DNA of 64,000 bases from an uncultured Acidimicrobiales bacterium (GTDB lineage: Bacteria; Actinomycetota; Acidimicrobiia; Acidimicrobiales; SZUA-35). The notes beneath the pieces are model-generated. The model saw nothing but the letters and a program-made list of their open reading frames with translations. It did not search any database and was not told where the DNA came from. The first letter of the stretch is position 1; every line of letters starts with the position of its first letter. The position numbers and the translations under genes were made by a program. This document shows, piece after piece, positions 52,187-60,747 of the stretch. Location of the stretch: NCBI GenBank assembly GCA_937922785.1, contig CALAJQ010000018.1, positions 62,001-126,000 on the forward strand. The letters are read 5' to 3'.

Positions 52187-53512
52187 ATGACGCAAGAGCA
52201 GTTTCCGAACTCAGAACTCTTTGACAAGATCGTAAACCTTTCTAAACGGCGGGGGATTGTTTATCCATCGGCCGAGATATATGGAGGTTTTAGGTCTACC
52301 TACGATTACGGCCCGGTTGGTGTCCTGATGTTGCGAAACGTCAAAGATGCTTGGTGGAGGTCGATGGTTCAACTACGGCATGACGTCGTTGGGTTAGACG
52401 CGTCCATCCTGGGACCACCAGCGGTGTGGGAAGCGTCGGGGCACCTGTCGAACTTCAGCGACCCCCTGGTTGACTGCAAAGAATGCGGCGCCCGTCATCG
52501 CGAGGACAAGCTAGAAGACCCGAATGTGTGCCCGACCTGCGGAAACACAGGAACTTTCACCGAGGCTCGCCAGTTCAACCTGATGTTCAAAACCCAGGCC
52601 GGTCCGGTGGAAGACACCGCAGCAGTTGCCTACCTGCGGCCCGAAACCGCCCAGGGTATGTTCATCAACTTTGCGAACGTTCTTTACACAAGCCGCAAGA
52701 AGCCACCGTTTGGAATTGCTCAAATTGGCAAGAGTTTCCGCAACGAAATTACTCCAGGAAACTTCGTGTTCCGGACCCGAGAATTTGAACAAATGGAAAT
52801 GGAGTTCTTTGTTCCGCCTGCCGAAGCCAGCGAGTGGTACTCCTACTGGTGTGACAAGCGCTTCAACTGGTATGTCGAACACGGCATGACGGAAGCGAAT
52901 ATTCGCCTCCGCCCCCATGGTGATGACGAACTTAGTCACTATTCCTCTGGGACTAGCGACGTCGAGTTCTTGTTCCCTTGGGGTTGGGATGAGTTAGAAG
53001 GCATCGCGAATCGCGGCAACTTCGACCTCACCCAGCACATGGAGCACTCGGGAACCAAGCTTGAATTCTTCGACCAAGCTGCCAACGAGCGCTACATCCC
53101 TCACGTCATCGAACCGGCAGCTGGCGCCACCAGGACGATGATGGCTTTTTTGATGGACGCCTATCACGAGGAACAGGTCAACGACGACACCCGAGTCGTT
53201 CTGAAGCTGCACCCCAGACTTGCCCCCTTTAAGCTTGCGGTTCTGCCGTTGTCCAAAAAGCCCGAGCTGATCGGTCCGGCAACTGAGCTTTATGAGCACC
53301 TCGCCGAGCACTGGATGTGTGACTTCGATCAGACTCAGGCGATCGGAAAGCGTTATCGACGCCAGGATGAAATTGGCACGCCATATTGTGTGACGTTCGA
53401 CTTTGACTCCCTCGATGACAACGCTGTGACCGTCAGGGACCGAGACACGATGGAACAGGTCCGTTTGCCAATTGCTGAGCTACAGGCTTGGCTTAGTGAA
53501 CGCTTGCCATAA
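52187..53512 (+). CDS. glyS: Glycyl-tRNA synthetase (alpha2 type)
   Basis: 441 residues, class II synthetase of the single-chain alpha2 type. The ATG at 52187 is chosen because TAGCCT (52173-52178) lies 8 nt upstream and the family starts here (LFDKIVNLSKRRGIVYPSAEIYGG); ATGs at 52163 and 52061 are in frame. Class II motif 2 FRNEITPGNFVFRTREF, a zinc-like CKECG...CPTCG pair, and the C-terminal anticodon-binding domain (about 345-441). Followed by the PPDK-like gene. Confidence 0.96.
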   Translation: MTQEQFPNSELFDKIVNLSKRRGIVYPSAEIYGGFRSTYDYGPVGVLMLRNVKDAWWRSMVQLRHDVVGLDASILGPPAVWEASGHLSNFSDPLVDCKECGARHREDKLEDPNVCPTCGNTGTFTEARQFNLMFKTQAGPVEDTAAVAYLRPETAQGMFINFANVLYTSRKKPPFGIAQIGKSFRNEITPGNFVFRTREFEQMEMEFFVPPAEASEWYSYWCDKRFNWYVEHGMTEANIRLRPHGDDELSHYSSGTSDVEFLFPWGWDELEGIANRGNFDLTQHMEHSGTKLEFFDQAANERYIPHVIEPAAGATRTMMAFLMDAYHEEQVNDDTRVVLKLHPRLAPFKLAVLPLSKKPELIGPATELYEHLAEHWMCDFDQTQAIGKRYRRQDEIGTPYCVTFDFDSLDDNAVTVRDRDTMEQVRLPIAELQAWLSERLP

Positions 53513-53540
53513 AGCGTCCAGCCATAAGGGGAACCCATTA

Positions 53541-55067
53541 ATGACATCTAGTCCAGGCGAGAGGCTGATTGAGGCCGTAGCTGAGACGCTTCTTGCCGAC
53601 ATGCCAGCAACCCAGGCTGTACTAAGCGTCGACTGCTCCGACGTGGAGGCAGTTCTTCACGGACAGATGGATGCCACCAGCGAACCAATCGCCGAAGGGT
53701 TAGGGGCCTCACCCGGCGCTGCGTCAGGTCGGGCCTACTTCACCGCCGATGACGCAGCAGACGCCTATGACCGTGGTGAAGACGTCATCTTGGTTGCTGT
53801 GGAGACCTCGCCTGAAGACGTCCATGGAATGGAGTTGGCCGAAGGCATCCTGACTACTCGGGGCGGCTTGGCCTCCCACGCTGCGGTAGTGGCGAGAGGT
53901 TGGGGCAAACCTGCGGTCTGTGGGGCCAAGGACATTGAGATCGTTGACAAATCACTCGTGGTCGGTGATACCACCATTCACCAAGGTCAGCTGATCTCGA
54001 TAGACGGCAAGACCGGCTCAGTCTTTCAAGGAGCGGCGTCGGTTTCAGCGTCTGACCCGCCACCGGAGCTTCAGGTGATCCTTGGGTTGGCTGACGAAGT
54101 CAGACGGTCAAAGCTGGCGGTCAGAGCCAACGCTGACACCGGTGCCGACGCAGCAAAAGCTCGAGCGTTCGGGGCCGAAGGCATTGGCCTGTGCCGAACC
54201 GAGCACATGTTCCTAGGTGACCGGCTGCCGGCCTTGCGTCGGGTGATCACGGCCAACACTGACGCGGAAGAGAAAGAAGGTTTGGCAGCTCTTCTGGAAC
54301 TTCAACAGAAGGACTTCGAATCGATCTTCGAAGCAATGGATGGACTACCCGTCACGATCCGACTGCTCGATGCCCCGCTACATGAGTTCTGTCCTGACAT
54401 CGAGGAGCTGGTCGAGGCGAATCCGATGCTGGGAACCCGTGGCGTTCGGCTTGGAATATTGAAGCCGCGTCTGTTTCGCATGCAGGCCCAAGCAGTGCTC
54501 GGGGCAGCCAGCGCCCGCATCGCTGCCGGGGGAGACCCTAAACCCGAAATCATGGTGCCGCTGATTGTCAATCGGCAGGAACTGGCCCTCGTTAGAAGCT
54601 GGATCACCGAAGAAATCGAGAGCGCCGGGCTAAGTCATCTCGACATTCCGATCGGCGCCATGCTGGAAACACCGCGAGCAGTTCTAAGCGCGTCAGACAT
54701 TGCAGATGCGGCCGACTTCTTCAGTTTCGGCACCAACGACCTCACCCAAATGACCTTCGGATTCAGCCGCGACGATGTGGAAGCTTCGATGATGGCTCAC
54801 TATCTAGAGCAGGACCTGCTGTCAGCCAATCCGTTCCAAACGCTCGATTCGGTCGTGTACTCCCAGGTCAAGAAGGCTGCCGACGGCTGCCGCTCTTTCC
54901 AAAGCAGCTTCAAACTTGGGGTCTGTGGCGAACACGGGGGAGACCCGGCATCCATCGCCAAGTTCTATGACGCCGGTCTCGACTATGTGTCGTGCTCTCC
55001 ATACCGCGTTCCCGTTGCCCGCCTGGCAGCTGCTCAAGCCATTGCGGCGCTCGGTCAACCTAGCTAG
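53541..55067 (+). CDS. Pyruvate phosphate dikinase-like protein lacking the ATP-grasp domain
   Basis: 508 residues from the ATG at 53541 with AAGGGGAA upstream. Homology to PPDK begins in the linker before the swivelling phosphohistidine domain (AVLSVDCSDVEAVLHGQM, GLGASPGAASG). The catalytic His113 is in RGGLASHAAVVARGWGKP; the adjacent regulatory Thr of PPDK is Ala. The C-terminal PEP/pyruvate TIM barrel is complete (CRTEHMF, NPMLGTRGVRLG, FFSFGTNDLTQMTFGFSRDD, GVCGEHGGDP). The N-terminal ATP-grasp half (about 350 residues) is absent and not in the preceding gene. It may transfer phosphate between PEP and an unknown partner. Confidence 0.85.
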   Translation: MTSSPGERLIEAVAETLLADMPATQAVLSVDCSDVEAVLHGQMDATSEPIAEGLGASPGAASGRAYFTADDAADAYDRGEDVILVAVETSPEDVHGMELAEGILTTRGGLASHAAVVARGWGKPAVCGAKDIEIVDKSLVVGDTTIHQGQLISIDGKTGSVFQGAASVSASDPPPELQVILGLADEVRRSKLAVRANADTGADAAKARAFGAEGIGLCRTEHMFLGDRLPALRRVITANTDAEEKEGLAALLELQQKDFESIFEAMDGLPVTIRLLDAPLHEFCPDIEELVEANPMLGTRGVRLGILKPRLFRMQAQAVLGAASARIAAGGDPKPEIMVPLIVNRQELALVRSWITEEIESAGLSHLDIPIGAMLETPRAVLSASDIADAADFFSFGTNDLTQMTFGFSRDDVEASMMAHYLEQDLLSANPFQTLDSVVYSQVKKAADGCRSFQSSFKLGVCGEHGGDPASIAKFYDAGLDYVSCSPYRVPVARLAAAQAIAALGQPS

Positions 55068-55074
55068 TTGTTGA

Positions 55075-55080
55075 TAGCTT
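55075..55080 (+). promoter_or_regulatory. -10 box (TAGCTT) for leaderless dnaG
   Basis: TAGCTT followed by 7 nt and the GTG at 55088, directly after the end of the PPDK-like gene; gives dnaG-rpoD its own promoter. Confidence 0.4.
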
Positions 55081-55087
55081 CAAAATT

Positions 55088-56854
55088 GTGGGAATACTGG
55101 ACGAAGACATTGCGAAAGTGCGGGACACCACCGACATCGTTGCTGTCATCTCTTCCTATACCCAGCTAAAACGCGGGGGCAGTCGCTTCGTTGGACTGTG
55201 CCCCTTTCACGGTGAGAAGACGCCATCGTTTTCGGTTAACGCTCAACAAGGTCTTTACTACTGCTTCGGTTGTGGGGCTGGTGGAGACTCAATCAACTTT
55301 GTCAGGGAGAAGGAACAAACCGACTTCGTGGGCGCCGTTGAATGGCTAGCCAACAAGGCCGGGGTGACTCTGCGTTACACCGACGCCGACGAAGGAATGG
55401 AACGTAAGCGCCGAGCAAAGCTTCATGGTGCGGTAGAAGCTGCGGTCGAGTGGTACCACGACCGGCTCCTTTCGAGTGCTGACGCTGGTGTGGCCCGCAG
55501 CTATTTGCGGGCTCGTGGCTTCAACGGAGAAACCGTCCGCAAGTACCGGGTTGGCTACGCGCCTGACTCCTGGGATGCCCTTGCTAAGCACTTAAAGCTT
55601 TCTGACAAAGACCTAGTCGATTCTGGTCTTGGCCTGATCAACCGCCGGAGCCGCCAGCAAGACGCGTTCCGAAACCGAGTGCTGTTCCCAATCTTTGACG
55701 CTCAGGGCAAGGCGATGGGCTTCGGTGGTCGAATCTTGCCGGGCAGCGATGACCCCGCAAAATACAAGAACTCAGCGTCGTCAACGATCTATGACAAGAG
55801 CCGCGTTCTGTACGGGCTGAACTGGGCCAAGGAATCAGTGGTGGCCGAAGACGAAGTGATTGTGTGCGAGGGCTACACCGACGTCATCGGTTTCAGCACA
55901 TCAGGCGTACCGCGAGCAGTTGCAACCTGTGGCACCGCCCTGACCGAATCTCACGTGAAGTTGTTGCGAAGGTTCGCCAAACGCGTTGTGCTGGCCTTCG
56001 ATGCCGACGCCGCCGGTCAGAACGCCGCCGCAAAGTTCTACGAATGGGAACGAGACCACGACCTCGATGTTGCAGTCGCAGCGTTGCCTAACGGCGTGGA
56101 CCCTGGCGACCTGGCTCGATCGGACCCGGCGGCATTGCGAGCCGCCGTTGAGAATGCACAACCATTCCTTCGGTTCCGGATCGAGCGCGCGTTGGCCGCT
56201 GGCAATATGAACACTGTCGAGGGGCGAGCCAAGACAGCGGAGGTCGCCCTGGAAATGGTTGGCGAGCACCCTGACGCTTTGGTTCGTGATACCTACGCAA
56301 TGGAGATCGCCGACCGTTGCCGCCTCAAGCCCGAGCTAGTGAGAGCCCTCCTGGAAAATCCCCGCTCTATACCTGCCGCACCGGCGACGCGCCGAGGAGA
56401 CCGAGCAGGCGACACTGCGGAAGTCTTAGCTCTCACATTGGCTCTCCATGCCCCAACTGAGATAAACCATTTCTTAATGGCTGATCTGTTTCATGATGAG
56501 TTAGCGGCAACAGCCTTCGAACTCATCAACAAACACGACTCGCTTCACGACGCCGTTGCCGCCGGTGGTCCCGAAGTCGGGGAGCTAATTCAACAGCTGT
56601 CGGTTGCCGAACCTCGCGCCGAGGCTGGTGATGTTGCCGCGTTGTTGTGGCGCCAATACGTCGATGTTTCTATCGAAGAGACACTTCGAGAGGCTCGCAA
56701 CTGCGTTTCGCCAGCAGATTTGGCATCGGTAAATCAGCAGTACGCATGGCTTAGATCCCATCGCGACAGGCTCGGTAACCCCAAGACGCAGATAGATGCC
56801 ATCGAGAGCTTGCTAGCTTGGGTACACGGTCCTCGGGCCGAGGAGACTCTGTGA
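55088..56854 (+). CDS. dnaG: DNA primase
   Basis: 588 residues from a GTG. The CHC2 zinc finger (C38, H41, C59, C62 in [12 protein letters not shown]...[11 protein letters not shown]) is followed by the RNA polymerase domain with TOPRIM ([24 protein letters not shown]) and a helicase-interacting C-terminal region (about 440-588). Synthesises RNA primers at replication forks. It overlaps rpoD by 4 bp (GTGA), the macromolecular-synthesis arrangement dnaG-rpoD. Confidence 0.96.
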   Translation: MGILDEDIAKVRDTTDIVAVISSYTQLKRGGSRFVGLCPFHGEKTPSFSVNAQQGLYYCFGCGAGGDSINFVREKEQTDFVGAVEWLANKAGVTLRYTDADEGMERKRRAKLHGAVEAAVEWYHDRLLSSADAGVARSYLRARGFNGETVRKYRVGYAPDSWDALAKHLKLSDKDLVDSGLGLINRRSRQQDAFRNRVLFPIFDAQGKAMGFGGRILPGSDDPAKYKNSASSTIYDKSRVLYGLNWAKESVVAEDEVIVCEGYTDVIGFSTSGVPRAVATCGTALTESHVKLLRRFAKRVVLAFDADAAGQNAAAKFYEWERDHDLDVAVAALPNGVDPGDLARSDPAALRAAVENAQPFLRFRIERALAAGNMNTVEGRAKTAEVALEMVGEHPDALVRDTYAMEIADRCRLKPELVRALLENPRSIPAAPATRRGDRAGDTAEVLALTLALHAPTEINHFLMADLFHDELAATAFELINKHDSLHDAVAAGGPEVGELIQQLSVAEPRAEAGDVAALLWRQYVDVSIEETLREARNCVSPADLASVNQQYAWLRSHRDRLGNPKTQIDAIESLLAWVHGPRAEETL

Positions 56855-58092
56855 TCGAACCGCCACTAGCTGAAGCCCCTTCGGTATTCACCGAAGAACA
56901 CCGGCAAAGGCTCCAACTTCGCGCCCGTGGCGGCCGTGCCCTTACACCCGAAGACATCACCGAGGTGATGTATCGGGTCAACCAAATTGCTCCCGAAGTG
57001 CTTACTGAAATAAAGCAGTTCTTTAGCGACAACGACATAGTCTATGACGATGAGCCGACCCTGATGTCCAGCAACGGCCGCAGCAGGGCGACAGAGCGCT
57101 CCAGTGGTGGCCGCACCAAGGTTGATCCCGCAAAGGTTGCGGCCGAGGCTATGGCTAAGGCCAGTGGGTCTGCAGACCCGGTCAAGATGTACCTGAAAGA
57201 GATCGGTCGGGTGCCTCTTCTAGACGCTGCAGAAGAGGTGGCGCTTGCTAAGCGCATAGAGGCTGGGGCCGCTGCAGCCGCGAAGACCCACGAGCTGTTT
57301 AACAACGGCCAATGGCAGACCCTTGACCGAACACAACAGAGAACCCTCCGCCGCCAAGCCGCCGACGGCGAGAAGGCCAAGAGCTCGCTGACATCAGCAA
57401 ACCTACGTTTGGTGGTCTCGATAGCCAAGCGTTACGTCGGGCGAGGAGTGCCGATCTTGGATCTGATCCAAGAAGGCAACCTGGGCCTAATGCGAGCCGT
57501 TCAAAAGTTCGACTACACCAAAGGCTTCAAGTTCTCCACCTATGCCACGTGGTGGATTCGCCAAGCCATCACCCGCGCAATTGCAGACCAGTCCCGCACG
57601 ATTCGGGTGCCCGTTCACATGGTCGAGAGCATCAATAAGGTCGTACGGTCGCAGCGATCTCTGCTGCAGCGCTTAGAGCGTGAACCAACAATGGCCGAGA
57701 TTGCCTCTGACGTTGACCTCGAAGAAGATCGAGTAATCGAGATCCTTCGGATCGCTCAACAAAATCCTCTAAGCCTTGACTCGCCAATTGGCGAAGAAGA
57801 CGACACCTCTATGGCCGACTTCATCCCAGACGGGGGAGCGGCACCAGTGGAGCTGGCTGCCCGAAAGCTGTTGGTCGCGGCGGTGGAGGAAGTGCTTCAC
57901 GAGTTGCCAGAACGAGAACGAGAAGTCGTACGACTGAGATTTGGCCTAGAAGACGGACGACCACGGACGTTGGAAGAGGTCGGCAAACAATTTGGCGTCA
58001 CCAGAGAGCGAATTCGCCAAATAGAGTCAAAAACTCTGGCCAAATTGCGTCATCCACTGCGTTCTGATCGCCTCCGCGATTATCTCGACTAG
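56851..58092 (+). CDS. rpoD: Primary RNA polymerase sigma factor
   Basis: 413 residues from the GTG that overlaps the dnaG stop. Region 1.1-like acidic N-terminus, region 1.2 ([24 protein letters not shown]), region 2 ([45 protein letters not shown]), region 3 ([18 protein letters not shown]), region 4 ([29 protein letters not shown]). Housekeeping sigma factor recognising the TANNNT -10 boxes noted in this window. Followed by two tRNA genes after 81 bp. Confidence 0.96.
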   Translation: MIEPPLAEAPSVFTEEHRQRLQLRARGGRALTPEDITEVMYRVNQIAPEVLTEIKQFFSDNDIVYDDEPTLMSSNGRSRATERSSGGRTKVDPAKVAAEAMAKASGSADPVKMYLKEIGRVPLLDAAEEVALAKRIEAGAAAAAKTHELFNNGQWQTLDRTQQRTLRRQAADGEKAKSSLTSANLRLVVSIAKRYVGRGVPILDLIQEGNLGLMRAVQKFDYTKGFKFSTYATWWIRQAITRAIADQSRTIRVPVHMVESINKVVRSQRSLLQRLEREPTMAEIASDVDLEEDRVIEILRIAQQNPLSLDSPIGEEDDTSMADFIPDGGAAPVELAARKLLVAAVEEVLHELPEREREVVRLRFGLEDGRPRTLEEVGKQFGVTRERIRQIESKTLAKLRHPLRSDRLRDYLD

Positions 58093-58173
58093 CGGCGGCC
58101 ATAAATTTAAGGTCTAAACCGCACACAAATCGGTTCGAACAGGCCGATAATCAAGCTAAGCTCATCTAGCCAT

Positions 58174-58246
58174 TCCGGGGTAGCTCAGCTGGCAGAGCAA
58201 CGGATTGTTAATCCGTAGGTCGTGGGTTCGAGCCCCACCCCCGGAG
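58174..58246 (+). tRNA. tRNA-Asn (GTT)
   Basis: 73 nt cloverleaf: acceptor TCCGGGG/CCCCGGA, D arm AGCTCAGCTGGCAGAGC, anticodon stem ACGGA/TCCGT with loop TTGTTAA (anticodon GTT), T arm GTGGG-TTCGAGC-CCCAC, discriminator G, no encoded CCA. Confidence 0.95.
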
Positions 58247-58251
58247 CTTCA

Positions 58252-58325
58252 GGGCCTGTAGCTCAGTTGGTCAGAGCAGGGGACTCATAATCCCTTTGTC
58301 GTGGGTTCGAGCCCCACCGGGCCCA
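58252..58325 (+). tRNA. tRNA with CAT anticodon (Met elongator or Ile2)
   Basis: 74 nt cloverleaf: acceptor GGGCCTG/CGGGCCC with one U-G pair, loop CTCATAA (anticodon CAT), T arm GTGGG-TTCGAGC-CCCAC, discriminator A, no encoded CCA. It lacks the three G-C pairs of an initiator anticodon stem. Elongator Met and lysidine-modified Ile2 cannot be separated by eye; the acceptor and anticodon arm favour Ile2 slightly. 5 nt after tRNA-Asn, so co-transcribed. Confidence 0.93.
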
Positions 58326-58328
58326 CGT

Positions 58329-58350
58329 GTGCGGCCCTGGCGGGCCGCAC
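58329..58350 (+). terminator. Hairpin after the tRNA pair
   Basis: GTGCGGCCC-TGGC-GGGCCGCAC, a perfect 9-bp stem. A partial copy (CCCTGGCGGGCCGC) recurs at 58363-58376 and is followed by TCTTT. Likely terminator of the tRNA transcript. Confidence 0.6.
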
Positions 58351-58448
58351 CCAGAGTTTCGACCCTGGCGGGCCGCTCTTTCCCCGTTCTGGCGGTGCTT
58401 GGGCCCGTATCCGGGCTTGGACACAGCCAGAACCAATGGTTTTTTGGG

Positions 58449-59696
58449 TTAGATGCTGGCTTTTAGGTGCTTTATTCCGTGGATGAAGCTGGCTCTTAGT
58501 AGATCTGGGTCGCCGGTGGCTTTTAGTGTGGGGGCTTTTTTGAACAGCTCCCGGAACATGACGGTGATCTCTCGGCGGGCTAAGTGGGCGCCTAAGCAGA
58601 AGTGAGGGCCGGGACCGCCGAAACCTACGTGGTTGTTGTTTTCCCTAGTGATGTCGAACTTGTACGGATCGTCGAACACGTCCTCGTCACGGTTAGCGGC
58701 GAGGTAGAACATACAGAGCTTCTCGCCTTCGGAAATTTTGGTCTCGCCGAGCATCGTGTCTTGGGTTGCGGTGCGCCGCATATAGGTGACAGGGGCCGCC
58801 AGTCGCACTATCTCTTCAACAGCGCCCGGAGCGTACTTCTCGAAGTCAGAGGCCCAAAGGTCCCTTTGGTCCGGGTTCTCCGTCAGATACTGCAGACCCC
58901 AGCTGATGGCGTTACGGGTCGTTTCGTTTCCGGCGACTACCAACAGAATAAAGAAGCTTCCGAGGTCAGCTGCTGTCAGTTGGTCATCTTCAAGCTCGGC
59001 ATTAACAAGCAGCGAAGTCAGATCGGTTCCGTCGCCGCCCTTCTTGGCCTCAGCTACTTCGGCCATGAGACCAGCAAGATCACCACCTGCGGTTAGGAGC
59101 TGGGTAACGAGGTCTCCGTCGCCCGCGCTGTACTCAGGATCACCAAGACCCAAGATCACGTTGGTCCGGTCGAACACGAACTGGTAGTGGGACTCGTCGA
59201 TGCCCATCAAGTCACACACGATCTTCAGGGGCAGTGCCGCTGCAACGTCAACTACAAAGTCAACTTCACGCTTTTCTACTAGTTCGTCGACTATCTCAGC
59301 TGCCAATTGTTGAACGGTGTCGTCCAGCTTGGCCAACATCCGTGGCGTGAAACCGGCCGAAACAATTCGCCTCAGGCGGGCGTGGCGAGGATCATCCATT
59401 GCAATCATCGAAGAGAAGAACTCGAGGAACTCAATGGGAGCATCGCCCACGGTGATGCCTGCGGCCGAACTAAAGAGATCGGCGTTCTTGGACATGTGCA
59501 GGATGTCAGCATGTTTGGTGACCACCCAAGACCCTGGGCCCTGGGGAAGCGGCGTGCCCGCCGGAGGCGGTGGTTCAGCCATGTAAGCAAGCGGCGCGGC
59601 ACGCACGGTTGCGAGGTCTTCCTCGATCTCGGCAGCGGGGCGAACCCAGAATTCGGGCATGATCGGATTTGGCAAATTTGTGATGAGCTCAGGCAC
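58449..59696 (-). CDS. Cytochrome P450 (CYP125/CYP142-like)
   Basis: 415 residues, GTG start 8 nt after a TAGGTT box. I-helix LLVVAGNETTRNAI, K-helix EIVR (ExxR), and heme loop FGGPGPHFCLGAHLAR with the axial Cys. The early MDDPRHARLRRIVSAGFTPR and PVTYMRRTATQD are typical of the actinobacterial CYP125/CYP142/CYP124 group that oxidises sterol or alkyl side chains. No ferredoxin gene is adjacent. Divergent from the peroxiredoxin gene, 29 bp apart. Confidence 0.92.
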   Translation of the reverse strand: MPELITNLPNPIMPEFWVRPAAEIEEDLATVRAAPLAYMAEPPPPAGTPLPQGPGSWVVTKHADILHMSKNADLFSSAAGITVGDAPIEFLEFFSSMIAMDDPRHARLRRIVSAGFTPRMLAKLDDTVQQLAAEIVDELVEKREVDFVVDVAAALPLKIVCDLMGIDESHYQFVFDRTNVILGLGDPEYSAGDGDLVTQLLTAGGDLAGLMAEVAEAKKGGDGTDLTSLLVNAELEDDQLTAADLGSFFILLVVAGNETTRNAISWGLQYLTENPDQRDLWASDFEKYAPGAVEEIVRLAAPVTYMRRTATQDTMLGETKISEGEKLCMFYLAANRDEDVFDDPYKFDITRENNNHVGFGGPGPHFCLGAHLARREITVMFRELFKKAPTLKATGDPDLLRASFIHGIKHLKASI

Positions 59697-59725
59697 AGCA
59701 TAGAAACCTAATACTGTTGGGTCCT

Positions 59726-60172
59726 ATGAATGAAAACGACCGGATGCAGAGTTTCTCTCTCCCGGATCAAGATGGCGTCATGGTTAGCTCCGACGCACTG
59801 CTTGCTCAGGGGCCACTAGTGGTATATTTCTACATAAAGGCAATGACATCTGGTTGAACGGTTGAAAGTAATCATTTCCGCGATTTGTCGGCTGAATTTG
59901 CCTCTCTGGGGGCATCAATCGTGGGAATAAGTGTCGATCAGGTTGATCGACAGAAGAAATTCGCTGACAAGAACGACCTTGGGTTCCCGCTTCTGAGCGA
60001 TCCCGACAAGAAGGTTGCATCCCAATTTGGGGTAAAGCGGCTGGCTTTTCTGCCGAATAAAAGAGCAACGTTTGTGATCGGTACTGATGGCACGGTGCTG
60101 TCAGAAATCACCAGCGAAACGAATATGAATGCACATGCTGACCAGGCATTAGAGGTGTTAAGGGCCCTCTAG
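59726..60172 (+). CDS. Bcp/PrxQ-type peroxiredoxin, candidate selenoprotein (in-frame TGA = Sec44)
   Basis: From the ATG at 59726 the frame encodes 43 residues (ending VVYFYIKAMTSG), then TGA at 59855-59857, then TVESNHFRDLSAEF and 90 further residues to a TAG at 60172; 148 residues in all, normal for Bcp. In Bcp proteins this segment reads FYPKAMTPGCTVE, so the TGA falls precisely on the peroxidatic cysteine. The downstream half keeps the family pattern (GISVDQ, FPLLSDPDKKVASQFGV, TFVIGTDGTV). The protein has no Cys at all and no resolving Cys at +5, so it would be a 1-Sec enzyme that reduces peroxides. No frameshift is present. Selenocysteine is the best explanation; a nonsense mutation is the alternative. 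No sel genes are in the window. Confidence 0.8.
59864..59891 (+). promoter_or_regulatory. Candidate bacterial SECIS region downstream of the TGA
   Basis: Two small stem-loops can be drawn just after the TGA: GAAA (59864-59867) with TTTC (59875-59878) around the loop GTAATCA, and CCG (59878-59880) with CGG (59889-59891) around the loop CGATTTGT, 20 nt after the TGA. Bacterial SECIS elements are short hairpins in the coding region with a G near the start of the loop. Both drawings are weak and exclude each other; proper folding is needed. Confidence 0.3.
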
Positions 60173-60179
60173 GCTGCCG

Positions 60180-60704
60180 GTGTCGGCCGTGGCGATTGGG
60201 CGACACCGGAAAATGTACACACCACTATTGATTGCACTAGGCGCTCTGATCCTGATCGTCGGCTTGCTGCTGTTGGCATGGTCGAAATCGGGCTGGCTAG
60301 CCGATCGACGTAACGCGCTGGGTCGGATTGATCGGTTCGTAGACGATCTGAACCGACTTTCCGAGCGGTTTCCCAGCATCAGCGCGCAGCTTGATCTTCC
60401 AAAGCTAAACGACAACTGGCCAGTCCAACGCGCCGAAGTGGTCAGCGAAGGCACCTTCTTTGCCTGGTTCAAAGCGGGTCGCCCTGCCCGCACATCTGGA
60501 ATTCCGAACGCTGAGGCGCTATTCAGATTTGCTCGGAGCCAGGCCGAACCCCTCAGCTTCTCAATAGCTAGAGTCGAGGACGACCCAACTGATGAGCTGA
60601 TTCGCCGAATCAAGGCCGTGATCGACGCCAGAACTGGCCGATTCTTGATGGACATTAGATATGTCCGCTTGTCCCAGCCTCAGAAATCGGCTGACATCGG
60701 CTGA
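60180..60704 (+). CDS. Small membrane-anchored protein of unknown function
   Basis: 174 residues from a GTG; an ATG at 60213 would start right at the membrane helix (YTPLLIALGALILIVGLLLLAW, about residues 13-34). The rest is a cytosolic or extracellular domain with charged helices and no family I recognise. The stop codon lies inside a tandem 10-bp repeat (60686-60705). It starts 7 nt after the peroxiredoxin gene, so probably co-transcribed. Confidence 0.6.
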   Translation: MSAVAIGRHRKMYTPLLIALGALILIVGLLLLAWSKSGWLADRRNALGRIDRFVDDLNRLSERFPSISAQLDLPKLNDNWPVQRAEVVSEGTFFAWFKAGRPARTSGIPNAEALFRFARSQAEPLSFSIARVEDDPTDELIRRIKAVIDARTGRFLMDIRYVRLSQPQKSADIG

Positions 60705-60747
60705 CAATGCGTTCTGTCTGACAGCGAGTTCTAGCTGATAGAGCTGT

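Noticed and set aside
59701..59857. Peroxiredoxin as a simple pseudogene
   Set aside because: Not fully excluded, but the single stop lies exactly at the catalytic Cys codon and the rest of the frame is undamaged, which favours selenocysteine.
59885..60172. Separate short gene starting at TTG 59885
   Set aside because: It is only the part of the peroxiredoxin after the in-frame TGA. The upstream 43 codons are in the same frame and complete the family motif.
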